DNA of 64,000 nucleotides. Source: a virus. This document shows, in pieces, positions 30,830-40,498 of the stretch; position 1 is the first letter of the stretch, and each line of letters begins with the position of its first letter. The position numbers were made by a program, and so were the translations under genes. Location: the IMG/VR virus record IMGVR_UViG_3300033143_008750, positions 1-64,000 of that record. One strand, 5' to 3'. Under the pieces are notes generated by a model, which did no database searches, was not told where the DNA came from, and saw only the letters and a program-made list of their open reading frames with translations.

Positions 30830-31218
30830 TGTTGACTAAATTTAAAAATTGGTTTCGAACTAAATTCTGTCATGTTGATTGGCAGCATGTTGGATTATTC
30901 GAACATGTGATGCGATACGACCGCGAAGAATGGATGACATACATTCATTGTTTTGAATCTTTCCGCGGTGATCGCAGAATCGAAATTGTCGGTGCATATA
31001 ACTTACTAAGCGAAGCAAAAAAATACAAAATTGATGACTTCGATGGAAAATTTAAAATTACAAAACTGTATCAAACAGAACTTTATCCTTGGCTGTGTGG
31101 TAGAGCAGATGCAGGAATCCCAGGATACGAACTAGTAAAAAGTCAGAAATTCGACTTCACAAAGAAGTTGAGAGGCGAAACTCCTATCGTATTGAATGAC
31201 GATGAAAAGAAGGCTTGA
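30829..31218 (+). CDS. Divergent member of the same paralogue family
   Basis: 129 residues. DWQHVGLFEHV, LYPWLCGRADAGIPGYELV and FDFTKKLRGETPIVLND: the family order is kept, and the element is followed by a 12-residue extension. Confidence 0.72.
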   Translation: MLTKFKNWFRTKFCHVDWQHVGLFEHVMRYDREEWMTYIHCFESFRGDRRIEIVGAYNLLSEAKKYKIDDFDGKFKITKLYQTELYPWLCGRADAGIPGYELVKSQKFDFTKKLRGETPIVLNDDEKKA

Positions 31219-31244
31219 CACGCGCAGGCGTTTCATAGTATAAT
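31215..31244 (+). promoter_or_regulatory. Sigma70-type promoter
   Basis: TTGACA (31215-31220), 18 bases, TATAAT (31239-31244). A short leader with TAGGGAG precedes the next ATG. Confidence 0.85.
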
Positions 31245-31263
31245 AGAGCCTAGGGAGAATATG

Positions 31264-31542
31264 ATGACAAATATTATCCGCACCACAATATATGCAGAAG
31301 AGGAAAAAGAATTTTGCTTGTTTCTTAAGGACGCAGGATTCAGTAATTTTGACTTGTTCCCAAATAAAGACAAGATTTACCTTAATATTTGTTTTCATAC
31401 TCCTGCGACTATTATGACTTACACATTGCGCGGTGTCGAGAATGACTACAGGGCTTCGCGCAGCAACACGTATTATTACGACCTCGATCAAGATTGGGAT
31501 GATGAGGCCGGCGATTTTTTCGGGGACGAGAATGATTTCTAA
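31264..31542 (+). CDS. Small acidic protein, unknown
   Basis: 92 residues. ATGs at 31261 and 31264 compete; the second is better spaced from GGGAG. YAEEEKEFCLFLKDAGFSNFD, ending acidic (DEAGDFFGDENDF). It overlaps the DHH gene by 11 bases, suggesting coupling. Confidence 0.6.
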   Translation: MTNIIRTTIYAEEEKEFCLFLKDAGFSNFDLFPNKDKIYLNICFHTPATIMTYTLRGVENDYRASRSNTYYYDLDQDWDDEAGDFFGDENDF

Positions 31543-32371
31543 AACAGCACTTGTAATCTACCATCACCCTTGCTTAGACGGATTTACGTCAGCATGGGCA
31601 GCAAAACAAGCACTAGGTAACACAGCAGAATATATTCCAGGTAGTTACGGCAACGACGGCGAACTGCCTGACGTTGATGGACGAGTAGTTTATCTACTTG
31701 ACTTTTCTTATCCGTTAGACGTTATGCTTACTCTTGCTAGTCGCGCATCAAAGGTGATCGTTCTAGATCATCATTTGTCAGCACAAAAAGATTTAGAACC
31801 ATTGCTAGATAACGGAACTATCGAAGGCGAATTCGATATGAACCGTTCGGGAGCAATGATGACCTGGGATTATTTCTTCCCTGATCGTGAAGCACCTGAC
31901 TTTATAAGCTATGTACAGGATCGCGATCTTTGGCTCAAAGAACTTCCTCTCTGTGAAGAAGTGAATCTTGCTATGTTTTCATACACATACACTTTTGACA
32001 ATTGGGATAGGATTTCAGTAACGCCTATCAGTGATTTACAGCAAGAAGGTTTTGCAATTCATCGCAAACACATGAAGGATGTTCACGAACTCATAGAGCA
32101 AGTGCAATACATGACGATTTGTGGCTTTGAAAACGTACCGACTGTAAATGCAAACTACTTCTTTGGCAGCGATCTTTGCGGCTTACTCAGTGAAACATGT
32201 CCGTTCGCAGCTTATTACTGGATCAACAGTGAAGGCGAATACGTATTTGGTATGCGGTCTTGTAAAGACTTTGAGAGAGCAGTAGATGTATCAGTCATAG
32301 CAAAATCTTTTGGCGGTGGTGGTCATGCTAATGCAGCAGGTTTCCGAATCAAAGATTTAAACGAGTTATAA
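31532..32371 (+). CDS. DHH/DHHA1-family phosphoesterase
   Basis: 279 residues from ATG 31532. Family members (NrnA, GdpP-like, RecJ-like) hydrolyse short RNAs, cyclic dinucleotides or pAp. Motifs: VIYHHPCLDGFTSAW (residue 10 area), VVYLLDFSYP, VLDHHLSAQ (the name-giving DHH, about residue 88), and the C-terminal GGGGHANAAGF of DHHA1. All are intact. The substrate cannot be read from sequence; clearing of second messengers or oligoribonucleotides is possible. Confidence 0.9.
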   Translation: MISKTALVIYHHPCLDGFTSAWAAKQALGNTAEYIPGSYGNDGELPDVDGRVVYLLDFSYPLDVMLTLASRASKVIVLDHHLSAQKDLEPLLDNGTIEGEFDMNRSGAMMTWDYFFPDREAPDFISYVQDRDLWLKELPLCEEVNLAMFSYTYTFDNWDRISVTPISDLQQEGFAIHRKHMKDVHELIEQVQYMTICGFENVPTVNANYFFGSDLCGLLSETCPFAAYYWINSEGEYVFGMRSCKDFERAVDVSVIAKSFGGGGHANAAGFRIKDLNEL

Positions 32372-32387
32372 CAGAAAATTTATTGAG

Positions 32388-32395
32388 TATAAATA
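32388..32395 (+). promoter_or_regulatory. Exact T4-type late promoter box
   Basis: TATAAATA, identical to the T4 late consensus. Expected start 32401 lies between two in-frame ATGs (32397, 32403) of the next gene. Confidence 0.65.
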
Positions 32396-32396
32396 T

Positions 32397-32888
32397 ATGA
32401 CTATGCAGCAAACTCATTCACCACAACCGAAAATATTCGGCAAAGGATATGGTCATCATATTTTGTATAACTACAGGCTTATGAAAAAGTTTTTCTGGCT
32501 TGGGTGGAAGATGATGGTTCATATGTTTATCCCCAACGTATTTTATGAACGTGCGCATTGGGAAGTGATCGACCTATATCACAAAATGCGCGGGCTCCGC
32601 CATGGTACGATCAGTGACCATCGCTGTTCAAAGTGCGGTAGCGATCTTATGTCAGCAGATGAAAACTATTGCCGACACAATGAGCTAAAAGATATAGAGC
32701 GAGAACGCGAACGTATCGAACGATGCGATAAAGCATTAGAAGAACTTGATATGTCACCAGAAGAATATCAGTGGTCATTAATTCCGCAAGATGAAAAAGC
32801 AGAAATCATGCAACGCATGGAAGAAATCAATTCTGGCGAAGTCGAGAGCATCGACTGGCACGACCTCGAACCCCAAAACTCAAAATAA
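32397..32888 (+). CDS. Zinc-knuckle protein, unknown
   Basis: 163 residues. CSKCGSDLMSADENYCRH (about residue 77) forms a zinc site; the tail is a coiled coil (IERERERIERCDKALEELD). The start may be 32403 if transcription begins at the late box. Confidence 0.65.
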   Translation: MTMQQTHSPQPKIFGKGYGHHILYNYRLMKKFFWLGWKMMVHMFIPNVFYERAHWEVIDLYHKMRGLRHGTISDHRCSKCGSDLMSADENYCRHNELKDIERERERIERCDKALEELDMSPEEYQWSLIPQDEKAEIMQRMEEINSGEVESIDWHDLEPQNSK

Positions 32889-32930
32889 TAATTCTCGATA
32901 AATACTAGTTTAGTATTGAGGAGAATTATT
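32887..32930 (+). promoter_or_regulatory. Late promoter inside an RBS-hiding inverted repeat
   Basis: GATAAATA (32897-32904) with expected start 32910. AATAATTCTC (32887-32896) pairs perfectly with GAGAATTATT (32921-32930), which holds part of the ribosome binding site GAGGAG; inside, AATACTA-GTT-TAGTATT forms a second stem. Read-through RNA would hide the site, late RNA would not. Confidence 0.75.
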
Positions 32931-33293
32931 ATGGCATTTGAGCCACCAGTATATACTTATAAGGTCGCACTAGTGACCAAAATTGTCGATGGAGACACTA
33001 TCGACGTACACCTAGATGTCGGCTTTGAATCATACGTACACAAGCGTCTACGATTCTTAGGCATCGACACTTACGAAATCAGAGGTGATGAGCGTGAGCA
33101 AGGTTTGCTAGCAAAAGCACGCCTAACCGAGATTATCGAATCAGCCGATAGATTATACGTCCAAACAAAAATGGATGGCGAGGGTAAGTACGGCCGCGTC
33201 CTAGCTACACTATGGACTGAAAAAGACGGCGTTCTAACTGACGTAAATCGTCAATTGATAGAAGAAGGTCACGGCGTAGAATATATGGTCTAG
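32931..33293 (+). CDS. Staphylococcal nuclease-like (SNase) protein
   Basis: 120 residues, a minimal SNase OB-fold, a Ca-dependent nuclease family. VTKIVDGDTIDVHLD, RLRFLGIDTYEIRG and KYGRVLATLW contain the catalytic Arg-Asp-Glu arrangement (R near 44, E near 51, R near 91). No signal peptide, so it acts inside the cell or virion. Confidence 0.9.
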   Translation: MAFEPPVYTYKVALVTKIVDGDTIDVHLDVGFESYVHKRLRFLGIDTYEIRGDEREQGLLAKARLTEIIESADRLYVQTKMDGEGKYGRVLATLWTEKDGVLTDVNRQLIEEGHGVEYMV

Positions 33294-33295
33294 CT

Positions 33296-33355
33296 TTGTT
33301 CCGCTTAGATGCGTTATTGTGATAAATAAGAGCAATAACACGTTAAAAGGAACAA
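33296..33355 (+). promoter_or_regulatory. Late promoter inside an RBS-hiding inverted repeat
   Basis: GATAAATA (33321-33328), expected start 33334. TTGTTCC (33296-33302) pairs with GGAACAA (33349-33355) covering the AAAAGG site; inner stem GTTATTG (33313-33319)/CAATAAC (33333-33339). Confidence 0.7.
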
Positions 33356-33359
33356 TTAC

Positions 33360-33776
33360 ATGGCACTCGTAGTACCCAATAACTCAGAAGTTATCATGCT
33401 TCAATACATCACAAACAACGATGCGCCAGAGAACATCTCGATTCGGCTGTACATAAATAGTGTAACACCAGATGAGAGTTCCACGGTAGCTACATTCACA
33501 GAAGTACTAAATGAAAGCGGCTATACAACAGGCGGTCAATCATTGACACCTGCTAGTTGGAGTATTATCTCTGGAAATCCTTCACAGGCTGAACACACAG
33601 AAATCACTTGGACTTTCACAGGCGCGCTAACAGCACCTGGGGATGTATACGGGTATTACGTTACGCGAGACACGGGTGGCGAACTGATGTGGGCAGAGCG
33701 TTTCACCAATGGACCATTTAACATCACAACTAACGGTGATGAGATTAAAGTCACCCCACGACTAACGCTAGAATAA
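33360..33776 (+). CDS. Virion structural protein, small
   Basis: 138 residues of beta structure. NISIRLYINSVTPDESSTVATFTEV, then SWSIISGNPSQAEHTEITWTF and YGYYVTRDTGGELMWAERF. Such short beta proteins occur beside phage fibre genes. Expressed from a late promoter. Confidence 0.7.
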   Translation: MALVVPNNSEVIMLQYITNNDAPENISIRLYINSVTPDESSTVATFTEVLNESGYTTGGQSLTPASWSIISGNPSQAEHTEITWTFTGALTAPGDVYGYYVTRDTGGELMWAERFTNGPFNITTNGDEIKVTPRLTLE

Positions 33777-33788
33777 TAGGATTTCAAA

Positions 33789-34358
33789 ATGACCAAATCG
33801 TTTAAAGACAACTATGAAGATGCTAATAAAAAACCAAAGCTTGAAGGCATGAATGTTACTGTTGATGAGAACGGAAATACTAGTGTTTCTGTAGCTCTTG
33901 ATCCAAACGCAAAGCCAGTTATTCTTCCACGGCCATCGCCAACTATGACTATCCTAAGCGGCGATGATGCACCTGATCTAACAATCACACCAACTATAAC
34001 TCTAGAAGAAACGATTAAGCAAGACATTAAAGAAGTTCTTACGGAGCAACGTGAGCAATCTGCTAAAGTATTAGAGTCTGTTATGAAGACCAATACAAAG
34101 ATTGCCAATAGTGTAACTAAGCTTGTAAAAAATACTACAGAGACAAATGATAAGCTAGTTGAAGCTATCATATCGTTGACTGATAAAATTTCATTGCTTG
34201 AAGCAAAGCTTGAAGCAATTAAGAATCTAGAGATTCCGACCCCAATTGTACACGTTCAAGCACCGAACACGAAAGTCCTTAAAGAAATTCATCGAGACAA
34301 GAATAATTTAATTACTCATATTGAGGAAGTTGAAGTACCAGTTGACGAGGACGAGTAA
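33789..34358 (+). CDS. Virion-associated coiled-coil protein
   Basis: 189 residues. A variable N-terminal region, a long coiled coil at residues 75-150 (LVKNTTETNDKLVEAIISL), and a C-terminal strand pair KEIHRDKNNLITHIEEVE. The C-terminus is typical of phage proteins handling virion assembly. Overlaps the next gene. Confidence 0.62.
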   Translation: MTKSFKDNYEDANKKPKLEGMNVTVDENGNTSVSVALDPNAKPVILPRPSPTMTILSGDDAPDLTITPTITLEETIKQDIKEVLTEQREQSAKVLESVMKTNTKIANSVTKLVKNTTETNDKLVEAIISLTDKISLLEAKLEAIKNLEIPTPIVHVQAPNTKVLKEIHRDKNNLITHIEEVEVPVDEDE

Positions 34359-36634
34359 TGGCTGTAAAGTCTTTCGATGATACTAACGGCAATGGCATTA
34401 CCCGTGATGCTCCGCTAGACAGTGGTGATGTATTTGATGCGCGTGTGAAGAACCTCAACTATGGTGGTGCAGGTGGCGCAAACATTACATTGCAGTTCTA
34501 TCAAGGGGCTGGGTGTGCTGCGCGTAAAGTTGGTGCGGCAAGCGGCGGCGGATTCACAGTAGGTAGTTACACAGCGAGAGACACGACCACTGCAACGTAT
34601 CGCACTGTCATGGCTAAGATGCAGACAACCAAGCTTGGCACAATGAATCCTGCTGGCATGGACTTTTGTATCGGTTCTGGCGTAGGTGCTGCTATTGGTA
34701 ACGTACAGCATTGGTGGACTATGATTGACGATGGCACGATCCCTGCACCAGGCTGGGAGTTCTCGCCTCAAGGTGGTTGGGTCATCAAGCCTATTGATGT
34801 AACGCTTAGAGCATTCCACAGAGGAACTGCAGGCACACCTGATGAGACAGCGATGCACAACTTCGGCGCTTGGTTAGACCTGAGTGCCGTAAGTGGCACG
34901 GATAGAGATTTATTGATTGATTCGCCTGATTGGGTTGAAAATGGGTTCCATGCTATAGGTGGTGATAGCACTGATCCTGATATTACATTTGATGATTTCG
35001 TAGATGAAGACCAAGGAGCAAGTAGTACTAATTTTGCTCGCACTGGATTATGGCAGGAAAAAGAAGGTATTATTCAGTGGTTTGGCGCAGGCGTTGTAGG
35101 ACGAACATATGCTGGAACTGCTACTGCTTCTGCATTTACAGACAGCTTTAGGACACTTGTATGTCCAGGCGGCTATGTACGCGAAGGATTTAACAATTTA
35201 GAGTTTGATATAACAGTAGCAACAACTACTGTTGCACTAGATAACATTACTATTCTTGGACAAGGACGTTCTGGCATAAAGCGTTTATTTGACGCAACAG
35301 ATTCAGGTTCAGGCGGTGATGTAAATGTCACATTAGACGAAATTGCCTTTACTGCACACGGCTTCTTTACATGCGAACAAGTTTTGTATGATAGAGAAGG
35401 TAATACAGCTTATGTTACTGGTGCAGCACTTAACGGCGAAAGCCAACTTCTTACTGGCACAACAGGTGAATATTATTATGCTATTAATGTAGATGCTGAT
35501 ACATTTGCACTTGCTTCAAGTTTTGCAAACGCACTAGCAGGAACACGACTTGCATTAACAGCACAATCAGGCGAGACACATAGCTTTACTCGCACACCAG
35601 ATACAAGACCAGACGTTATTGTTACTTCCGATGCCGCACCTGGCACGTTCGATATGACAAACAGCACCATTACTAGTGCAAGAGAAATTACAATAGATTT
35701 GGGTGCTGAACTTACTAACACACAGCTTATTACGTCAGGTAAATTATTTCTTAATGAAGGCATCTTAACTGGCTGCACTATTAATGCAGCAACAACATTC
35801 ACTAATGAAGCATTTATTCTATCAGATACATTATTTACATCATCTACTGCGAATGGTGCTATCGCTGGTTGCAACTTTACTGCTGGGCCTGATGGAGGCC
35901 ATGCAATCGAAATTACTGCAACAGGTAGCTACGCATTTGACGGTAACTCGTTCACGGGGTATTTAGGTACGCTAGGTTCAAATCCTACAGCAGACAGTGG
36001 TTCTTCAAGTGCGGCAATTTATAACAATTCTGGCGGCACAGTTACATTAAATATTACTGGTACTGATACTACTATACCATCAGTTCGTAATGGTGCAACG
36101 TCAGATACAGTAGTTTCAGCCTCAGCAACATTGACACTAACAGGTATAGAAACAGATTCAGAAGCACGTATCATAAATCTAGATGATGTTATAAATTTCA
36201 ATAAAGAACTAGCTGGTAACGATCAAATTCACGGCCTAGTAATTGCCGCTACAATTGCAGATGGTGGCTCTGGTTATTCAAACGGTACACAAACATTAAC
36301 AGTAGTTGGCGGCACTGGTACAGCAGCCACAATCGAAGTCACTGTCGCTGGTGGCATTGTTACATCAGTAGATGGCATTACAACTGCTGGTGATTATACT
36401 GCTAATCCTCCTACTCCATCAACAACAACTGGCGGTGGCGGCACTGGCTGTACATTACGACTAACTATTCGTGGTACATTCAGTTATGCATACGACGCCG
36501 CCTCTACCCCAAACGTTGCTATCATTGTGTTTCATCTCGATTTTAAAGAAGTTCGCATCGAACAACTCCTTTCATCATCAGATGCGTCAATCCCAATTCA
36601 ACAGACTACAGACCGAGTATTTAATAATCCATAA
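34358..36634 (+). CDS. Large virion/fibre protein
   Basis: 758 residues. After an N-terminal domain (FDARVKNLNYGGAGGANITLQF), a repeated module IAFTAHGFFTCEQVLYDREG...YYYAINVDADTFALASSF appears (about residues 325-410), then beta-helix-like repeats of TGCTIN/GCNF type, a glycine-rich stretch, and a closing domain FSYAYDAASTPNVAIIVF shared with the next protein. Probably a tail fibre or capsid decoration. Confidence 0.75.
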   Translation: MAVKSFDDTNGNGITRDAPLDSGDVFDARVKNLNYGGAGGANITLQFYQGAGCAARKVGAASGGGFTVGSYTARDTTTATYRTVMAKMQTTKLGTMNPAGMDFCIGSGVGAAIGNVQHWWTMIDDGTIPAPGWEFSPQGGWVIKPIDVTLRAFHRGTAGTPDETAMHNFGAWLDLSAVSGTDRDLLIDSPDWVENGFHAIGGDSTDPDITFDDFVDEDQGASSTNFARTGLWQEKEGIIQWFGAGVVGRTYAGTATASAFTDSFRTLVCPGGYVREGFNNLEFDITVATTTVALDNITILGQGRSGIKRLFDATDSGSGGDVNVTLDEIAFTAHGFFTCEQVLYDREGNTAYVTGAALNGESQLLTGTTGEYYYAINVDADTFALASSFANALAGTRLALTAQSGETHSFTRTPDTRPDVIVTSDAAPGTFDMTNSTITSAREITIDLGAELTNTQLITSGKLFLNEGILTGCTINAATTFTNEAFILSDTLFTSSTANGAIAGCNFTAGPDGGHAIEITATGSYAFDGNSFTGYLGTLGSNPTADSGSSSAAIYNNSGGTVTLNITGTDTTIPSVRNGATSDTVVSASATLTLTGIETDSEARIINLDDVINFNKELAGNDQIHGLVIAATIADGGSGYSNGTQTLTVVGGTGTAATIEVTVAGGIVTSVDGITTAGDYTANPPTPSTTTGGGGTGCTLRLTIRGTFSYAYDAASTPNVAIIVFHLDFKEVRIEQLLSSSDASIPIQQTTDRVFNNP

Positions 36635-36636
36635 TC

Positions 36637-36705
36637 TTAATTTTTCCTTAATTTTGATAAATATAAGCTATAAGCAAGTACAAAATCAAATTTGAGGAGA
36701 ATTAA
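36637..36705 (+). promoter_or_regulatory. Late promoter inside an RBS-hiding inverted repeat
   Basis: GATAAATA (36656-36663), expected start 36669. TTAATTTTTCCT (36637-36648) pairs, with one bulge and one G-U, with AGGAGAATTAA (36695-36705), which contains the ribosome binding site. Confidence 0.65.
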
Positions 36706-36709
36706 ATAA

Positions 36710-39700
36710 ATGGCGATTGTCACAGACCCTGATCTGCTTTCACGCGCAGATGTAATTTTTGGCACAGCAGCCCAGCAAATATCAATTTACCCAGTAGGCG
36801 ACATAGAAAGAAACGGCGCTGGTGTAGAATATATTGATTGTTGGGTCGGAACGACAGGAACAATTGTGTCTACACAAAACTTTGCAACTGATTCAGTTGT
36901 AGCAGGCGATGTTGTAGCTGTACAGAATAACTTAGATGCTGGTCACTATTACGTGCAAGGTATTGCAACAGTAACTTTAACACTAGCTACGATTGATTCT
37001 GGTACAGGTGGCGCAGCAATGACTACGCTAACAGTTCAAACTTCCGCAGCATGGGACGGTACATCAGACCTTGATGATACTGCATCAGTAGAACAAATTA
37101 CGCTAACTACACACGGATATGTAACAGGTGACGCACTTATTTATGACAATGGCGGCGGCACAACGGTTACTGGCTTAACAGACGGCACACCGTATTACGT
37201 TATTCGTGTTGATGCAAACACAATAGCACTTGCAACAACATATGCAAATGCAGTAGCAGATACAAGAATTGACTTAACAGATACGGGCACATCAGCAGCT
37301 AATATATTCCATGATCGACTAATTATTCAAGTATTCAATAACGGTGCTAACACCGTTGAAAACATTGTTGGTCTTGACACTTCAGGTGACGGCGACGGCG
37401 ACGTATCAGACGGTATTACACAGCAGGCCATTTACTCTTTCGGTAAGGAAGAGTGGCGTGTTGACTCACAGATTACAGACGTTGATACTAACTCATACAA
37501 CGATGATTTGATTAGACACCAATTTCCTTTCGAAGCTATTACGTCGGAGCAATTCGAGGTAGGTGGCGGTACTTCACATGACAATTGGAGTTGGTTCAAC
37601 TTGTACACTCGTAAGAAAGTTCGTACAGCTGGTTGGGCTGAGAAGACAGATGTTGGTACAGGCGATCTAGCAAGAGAGACAGGTGTTATTACACTGGGCA
37701 GCATTGACGCTGACGCGCAAGTATACTATCAGCAGACTTCTATTGTAACAGCAAAGGTTGACTTTACATTCTTAGGACCAGTAAACGAAGCACTTAAGGT
37801 TTATGATGATGCATCAGCAGACAACACTCCAGAAGATGACTTTACAACATTCCTAAAATTGTTTGTACGAAAGAAAGGACGATCATATACTGGATCAACT
37901 ATTTCAGATATTGGTGTAACAACAATTCAAACGATTGTAAACCGATTCCCGCTAGCTCACACAGTTGATACAGGTATTACTTTGACTGACGCTAACTTAC
38001 TTGGCCTAAATCCATACAAGTTTGCAGCAGCGCCAGTAGCAATTGAATCAGGTTCAGACGGTGACAAGACAATTACACAAGCAACATTTACCTCTACAGC
38101 GGTAGGTGATTTTGCAGCAGCAGGTGTTATTGCAGGCGACATTCTACGTATTACGGAAGCTGACGCTGACGTAGGCTACTACGAAATTCTAACTGTAGCA
38201 ACAACAACAATTACTATTAAAGAAACAGAAAGTGTTACTGGTAATGACTTCACGTTTGGTACAGGTTGGGCAGTAACCAACGCAACATCAGACTTTGAGA
38301 TTTACACAAGTGTACTATCTCCAACTCCAGGATTAGCAACATTACGTAATTCGGGTGTACTAGTTGACGCAACAGCAACAAGTCTAATTGATGTATCAGG
38401 TATAACTGGTACTCTAACTGACGGCGGCGGTGTTAACTTTACAACAGACGGTGTAGCAATTGATGACATTTTGATTATCTCACAATTCTATGACATCAGC
38501 TTTAACGCATCAACAGACGTTGACGTTACAACAGCAGATACAATTCAAAATGCGACTCACAACTTGCGCACTGGTGATCGTATAGAATATGATGATGAAG
38601 GTCTTACAACTATCGCAGAATTAACAAGCGGTAGAGTGTATTACGCAGCAGTAGAAACTACTGGTCGATTCTGGCTTTGTAACACTCTAGCAGATGCATG
38701 GGCAAGAGCAAATGGTGACTCAACTGAGATTACGCTAACCCCAGGCGTTTCAGAATCACATACTTTCCACGTACATGAAGGCGACGGCTGCTACCCAATC
38801 ACTACTGTTGCAGCAACAGTTCTAACTATAGATACAGCAGACTATCAATTCCCAACAACAGCTAAGACAATCGGTACTAACTACCGTGTTGTAGAAGCTG
38901 GCATGTACTTGCAGTATAAAGATAAGACTGTACAAGAAATGAACGATACACAAACAACAACTCCAGTCACAGACTTAGACTTCTCTGGCGGTAATACAAT
39001 TACTATTGTTGGCGGACCTGCAATTGGTTTCGACTATCTTGACGATGCCGGCGCAACAGTTTCTATACAGGCTGGTGATATGCTTGAGATTTCAGGATCA
39101 ACAAGTAACGATGGTCGTTATACTGTATTAACTCGTACTAGTTCATTAGTGCTTGTTATCTTTGAAACATTCCCAGCTAATGATCTAAACGATCAGGCTG
39201 GTGTAACACTATCAGTTAAGCATGGCTTTGAGCGAACACTAGGTACAGACGATGTATCGTTCAATTGGAAGGTCTCTGGCAACGGTGGTTCACTACAGAA
39301 TGTATATGAATTTGTACAAGAAGAATTACGTTCAGATACTACAATTGACTGTGGTGCAGGCACATTTGTTCCAACAGCTAACACTGGTCTAGTTGGATTT
39401 ATTGGCGACATTAACGATCTGTTGATGACATTTGCTGCTCCAACAGGCACAGGTCTTAATCTGTTTATTGATGATCTTGACAGTAACGACATTAACAACG
39501 CGACGTTTAACGATCACGCTGGCAATGCTCAGAACTTCCCATTCACATCTGCTGGATCACTAGTATTCAACCCGAACTTAACAAACGACGACAATTCCAA
39601 GTACTGGTTGTTCTTTACTGACGATAATGCCCCAGGCGACAACTTAGGTAGAGATTATGGTTCAGAGAATGCTATTATTGTTGATGACGCAACAACACCA

Positions 39701-39985
39701 ACAGCAAATCCAATCACTGGTTTTGTTAACGCAGCAGGTGGTGCAACTCACGGTGGTACACGATCAGTAGCAAGTGGTACAACGTCTATTACGTTTACAT
39801 ACGCTTACGATACTAACGTACAGCGAGGCTCAGGTTCAGGTAGTTCAACTGCTCCAGTAACGCTTGTTGCTATCGGCGCACCAACAGCACAGTTCGTTAT
39901 CGCGACAGGTAGCATTACTAATGCTACTGGTATTACGATTTCAGCGGTTGCTGCTCTAGAACGTAACTACAACGGCGCGCTATAA
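36710..39985 (+). CDS. Very large virion protein
   Basis: 1091 residues, the largest gene here. At least two copies of the virion module (ITLTTHGYVTGDALIYDNGG...YYVIRVDANTIALATTYANA, about residues 125-195; and NLRTGDRIEYDDEGLTTIAELTSG, about 615-680). C-terminus ITFTYAYDTNVQRGSGSG...VAALERNYNGA. Rich in T, G and D, typical of tail or head fibres. Confidence 0.78.
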   Translation: MAIVTDPDLLSRADVIFGTAAQQISIYPVGDIERNGAGVEYIDCWVGTTGTIVSTQNFATDSVVAGDVVAVQNNLDAGHYYVQGIATVTLTLATIDSGTGGAAMTTLTVQTSAAWDGTSDLDDTASVEQITLTTHGYVTGDALIYDNGGGTTVTGLTDGTPYYVIRVDANTIALATTYANAVADTRIDLTDTGTSAANIFHDRLIIQVFNNGANTVENIVGLDTSGDGDGDVSDGITQQAIYSFGKEEWRVDSQITDVDTNSYNDDLIRHQFPFEAITSEQFEVGGGTSHDNWSWFNLYTRKKVRTAGWAEKTDVGTGDLARETGVITLGSIDADAQVYYQQTSIVTAKVDFTFLGPVNEALKVYDDASADNTPEDDFTTFLKLFVRKKGRSYTGSTISDIGVTTIQTIVNRFPLAHTVDTGITLTDANLLGLNPYKFAAAPVAIESGSDGDKTITQATFTSTAVGDFAAAGVIAGDILRITEADADVGYYEILTVATTTITIKETESVTGNDFTFGTGWAVTNATSDFEIYTSVLSPTPGLATLRNSGVLVDATATSLIDVSGITGTLTDGGGVNFTTDGVAIDDILIISQFYDISFNASTDVDVTTADTIQNATHNLRTGDRIEYDDEGLTTIAELTSGRVYYAAVETTGRFWLCNTLADAWARANGDSTEITLTPGVSESHTFHVHEGDGCYPITTVAATVLTIDTADYQFPTTAKTIGTNYRVVEAGMYLQYKDKTVQEMNDTQTTTPVTDLDFSGGNTITIVGGPAIGFDYLDDAGATVSIQAGDMLEISGSTSNDGRYTVLTRTSSLVLVIFETFPANDLNDQAGVTLSVKHGFERTLGTDDVSFNWKVSGNGGSLQNVYEFVQEELRSDTTIDCGAGTFVPTANTGLVGFIGDINDLLMTFAAPTGTGLNLFIDDLDSNDINNATFNDHAGNAQNFPFTSAGSLVFNPNLTNDDNSKYWLFFTDDNAPGDNLGRDYGSENAIIVDDATTPTANPITGFVNAAGGATHGGTRSVASGTTSITFTYAYDTNVQRGSGSGSSTAPVTLVAIGAPTAQFVIATGSITNATGITISAVAALERNYNGAL

Positions 39986-40032
39986 TAAATAGCCACTATG
40001 TTCAGGAACAGTGCCAATTACGGCATAAATAC

Positions 40033-40060
40033 AAGGGAGCATCACGCTCCCTTTTATTTT
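40033..40060 (+). terminator. Rho-independent terminator
   Basis: AAGGGAGC (40033-40040), loop ATCAC, GCTCCCTTTT (40046-40055), then TATTTT. Ends the fibre transcript. Confidence 0.88.
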
Positions 40061-40078
40061 ATATACAGGAAATCATAG

Positions 40079-40498
40079 ATGAGTGACCAATTTACAGACG
40101 AACAACTCCTAAAAATGGCAATGGGCGTCCCCGATGAAGATACAAAAGAAATTTCTGAATTGATGAAATTAAAATCTGAATGGGAAATTGTGCCTACGCG
40201 TGGAAGAGACATACTTACAAAACGTAAGAAAATGCGCCATAATATGTTTAAAATAATCAAAAGAATGAAGCGTGAACTAGAATTGCTTCCTGAATTAGAA
40301 GCAATCAAACAAATCATAGATCCGCAACTAAACGCGAACCATCAAATTAACTGGGCTACATTTACATTCTATTGGGATATTCATCCTAAGGATCATACAA
40401 AAATCATCACAAAAGATCGCTGGTTTGCTGAAGGCGGAAGCTATGATGATCTAGGTGCGTTACGACCTACAGCATTCACAGAACAAGAAATTGATTAA
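40079..40498 (+). CDS. Phage protein, unknown
   Basis: 139 residues. DEQLLKMAMGVPDED, then a basic helix region (RDILTKRKKMRHNMFKIIKRM), and WATFTFYWDIHPKDH at the end. Adjacent to the following gene without gap. Unrecognised. Confidence 0.65.
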   Translation: MSDQFTDEQLLKMAMGVPDEDTKEISELMKLKSEWEIVPTRGRDILTKRKKMRHNMFKIIKRMKRELELLPELEAIKQIIDPQLNANHQINWATFTFYWDIHPKDHTKIITKDRWFAEGGSYDDLGALRPTAFTEQEID

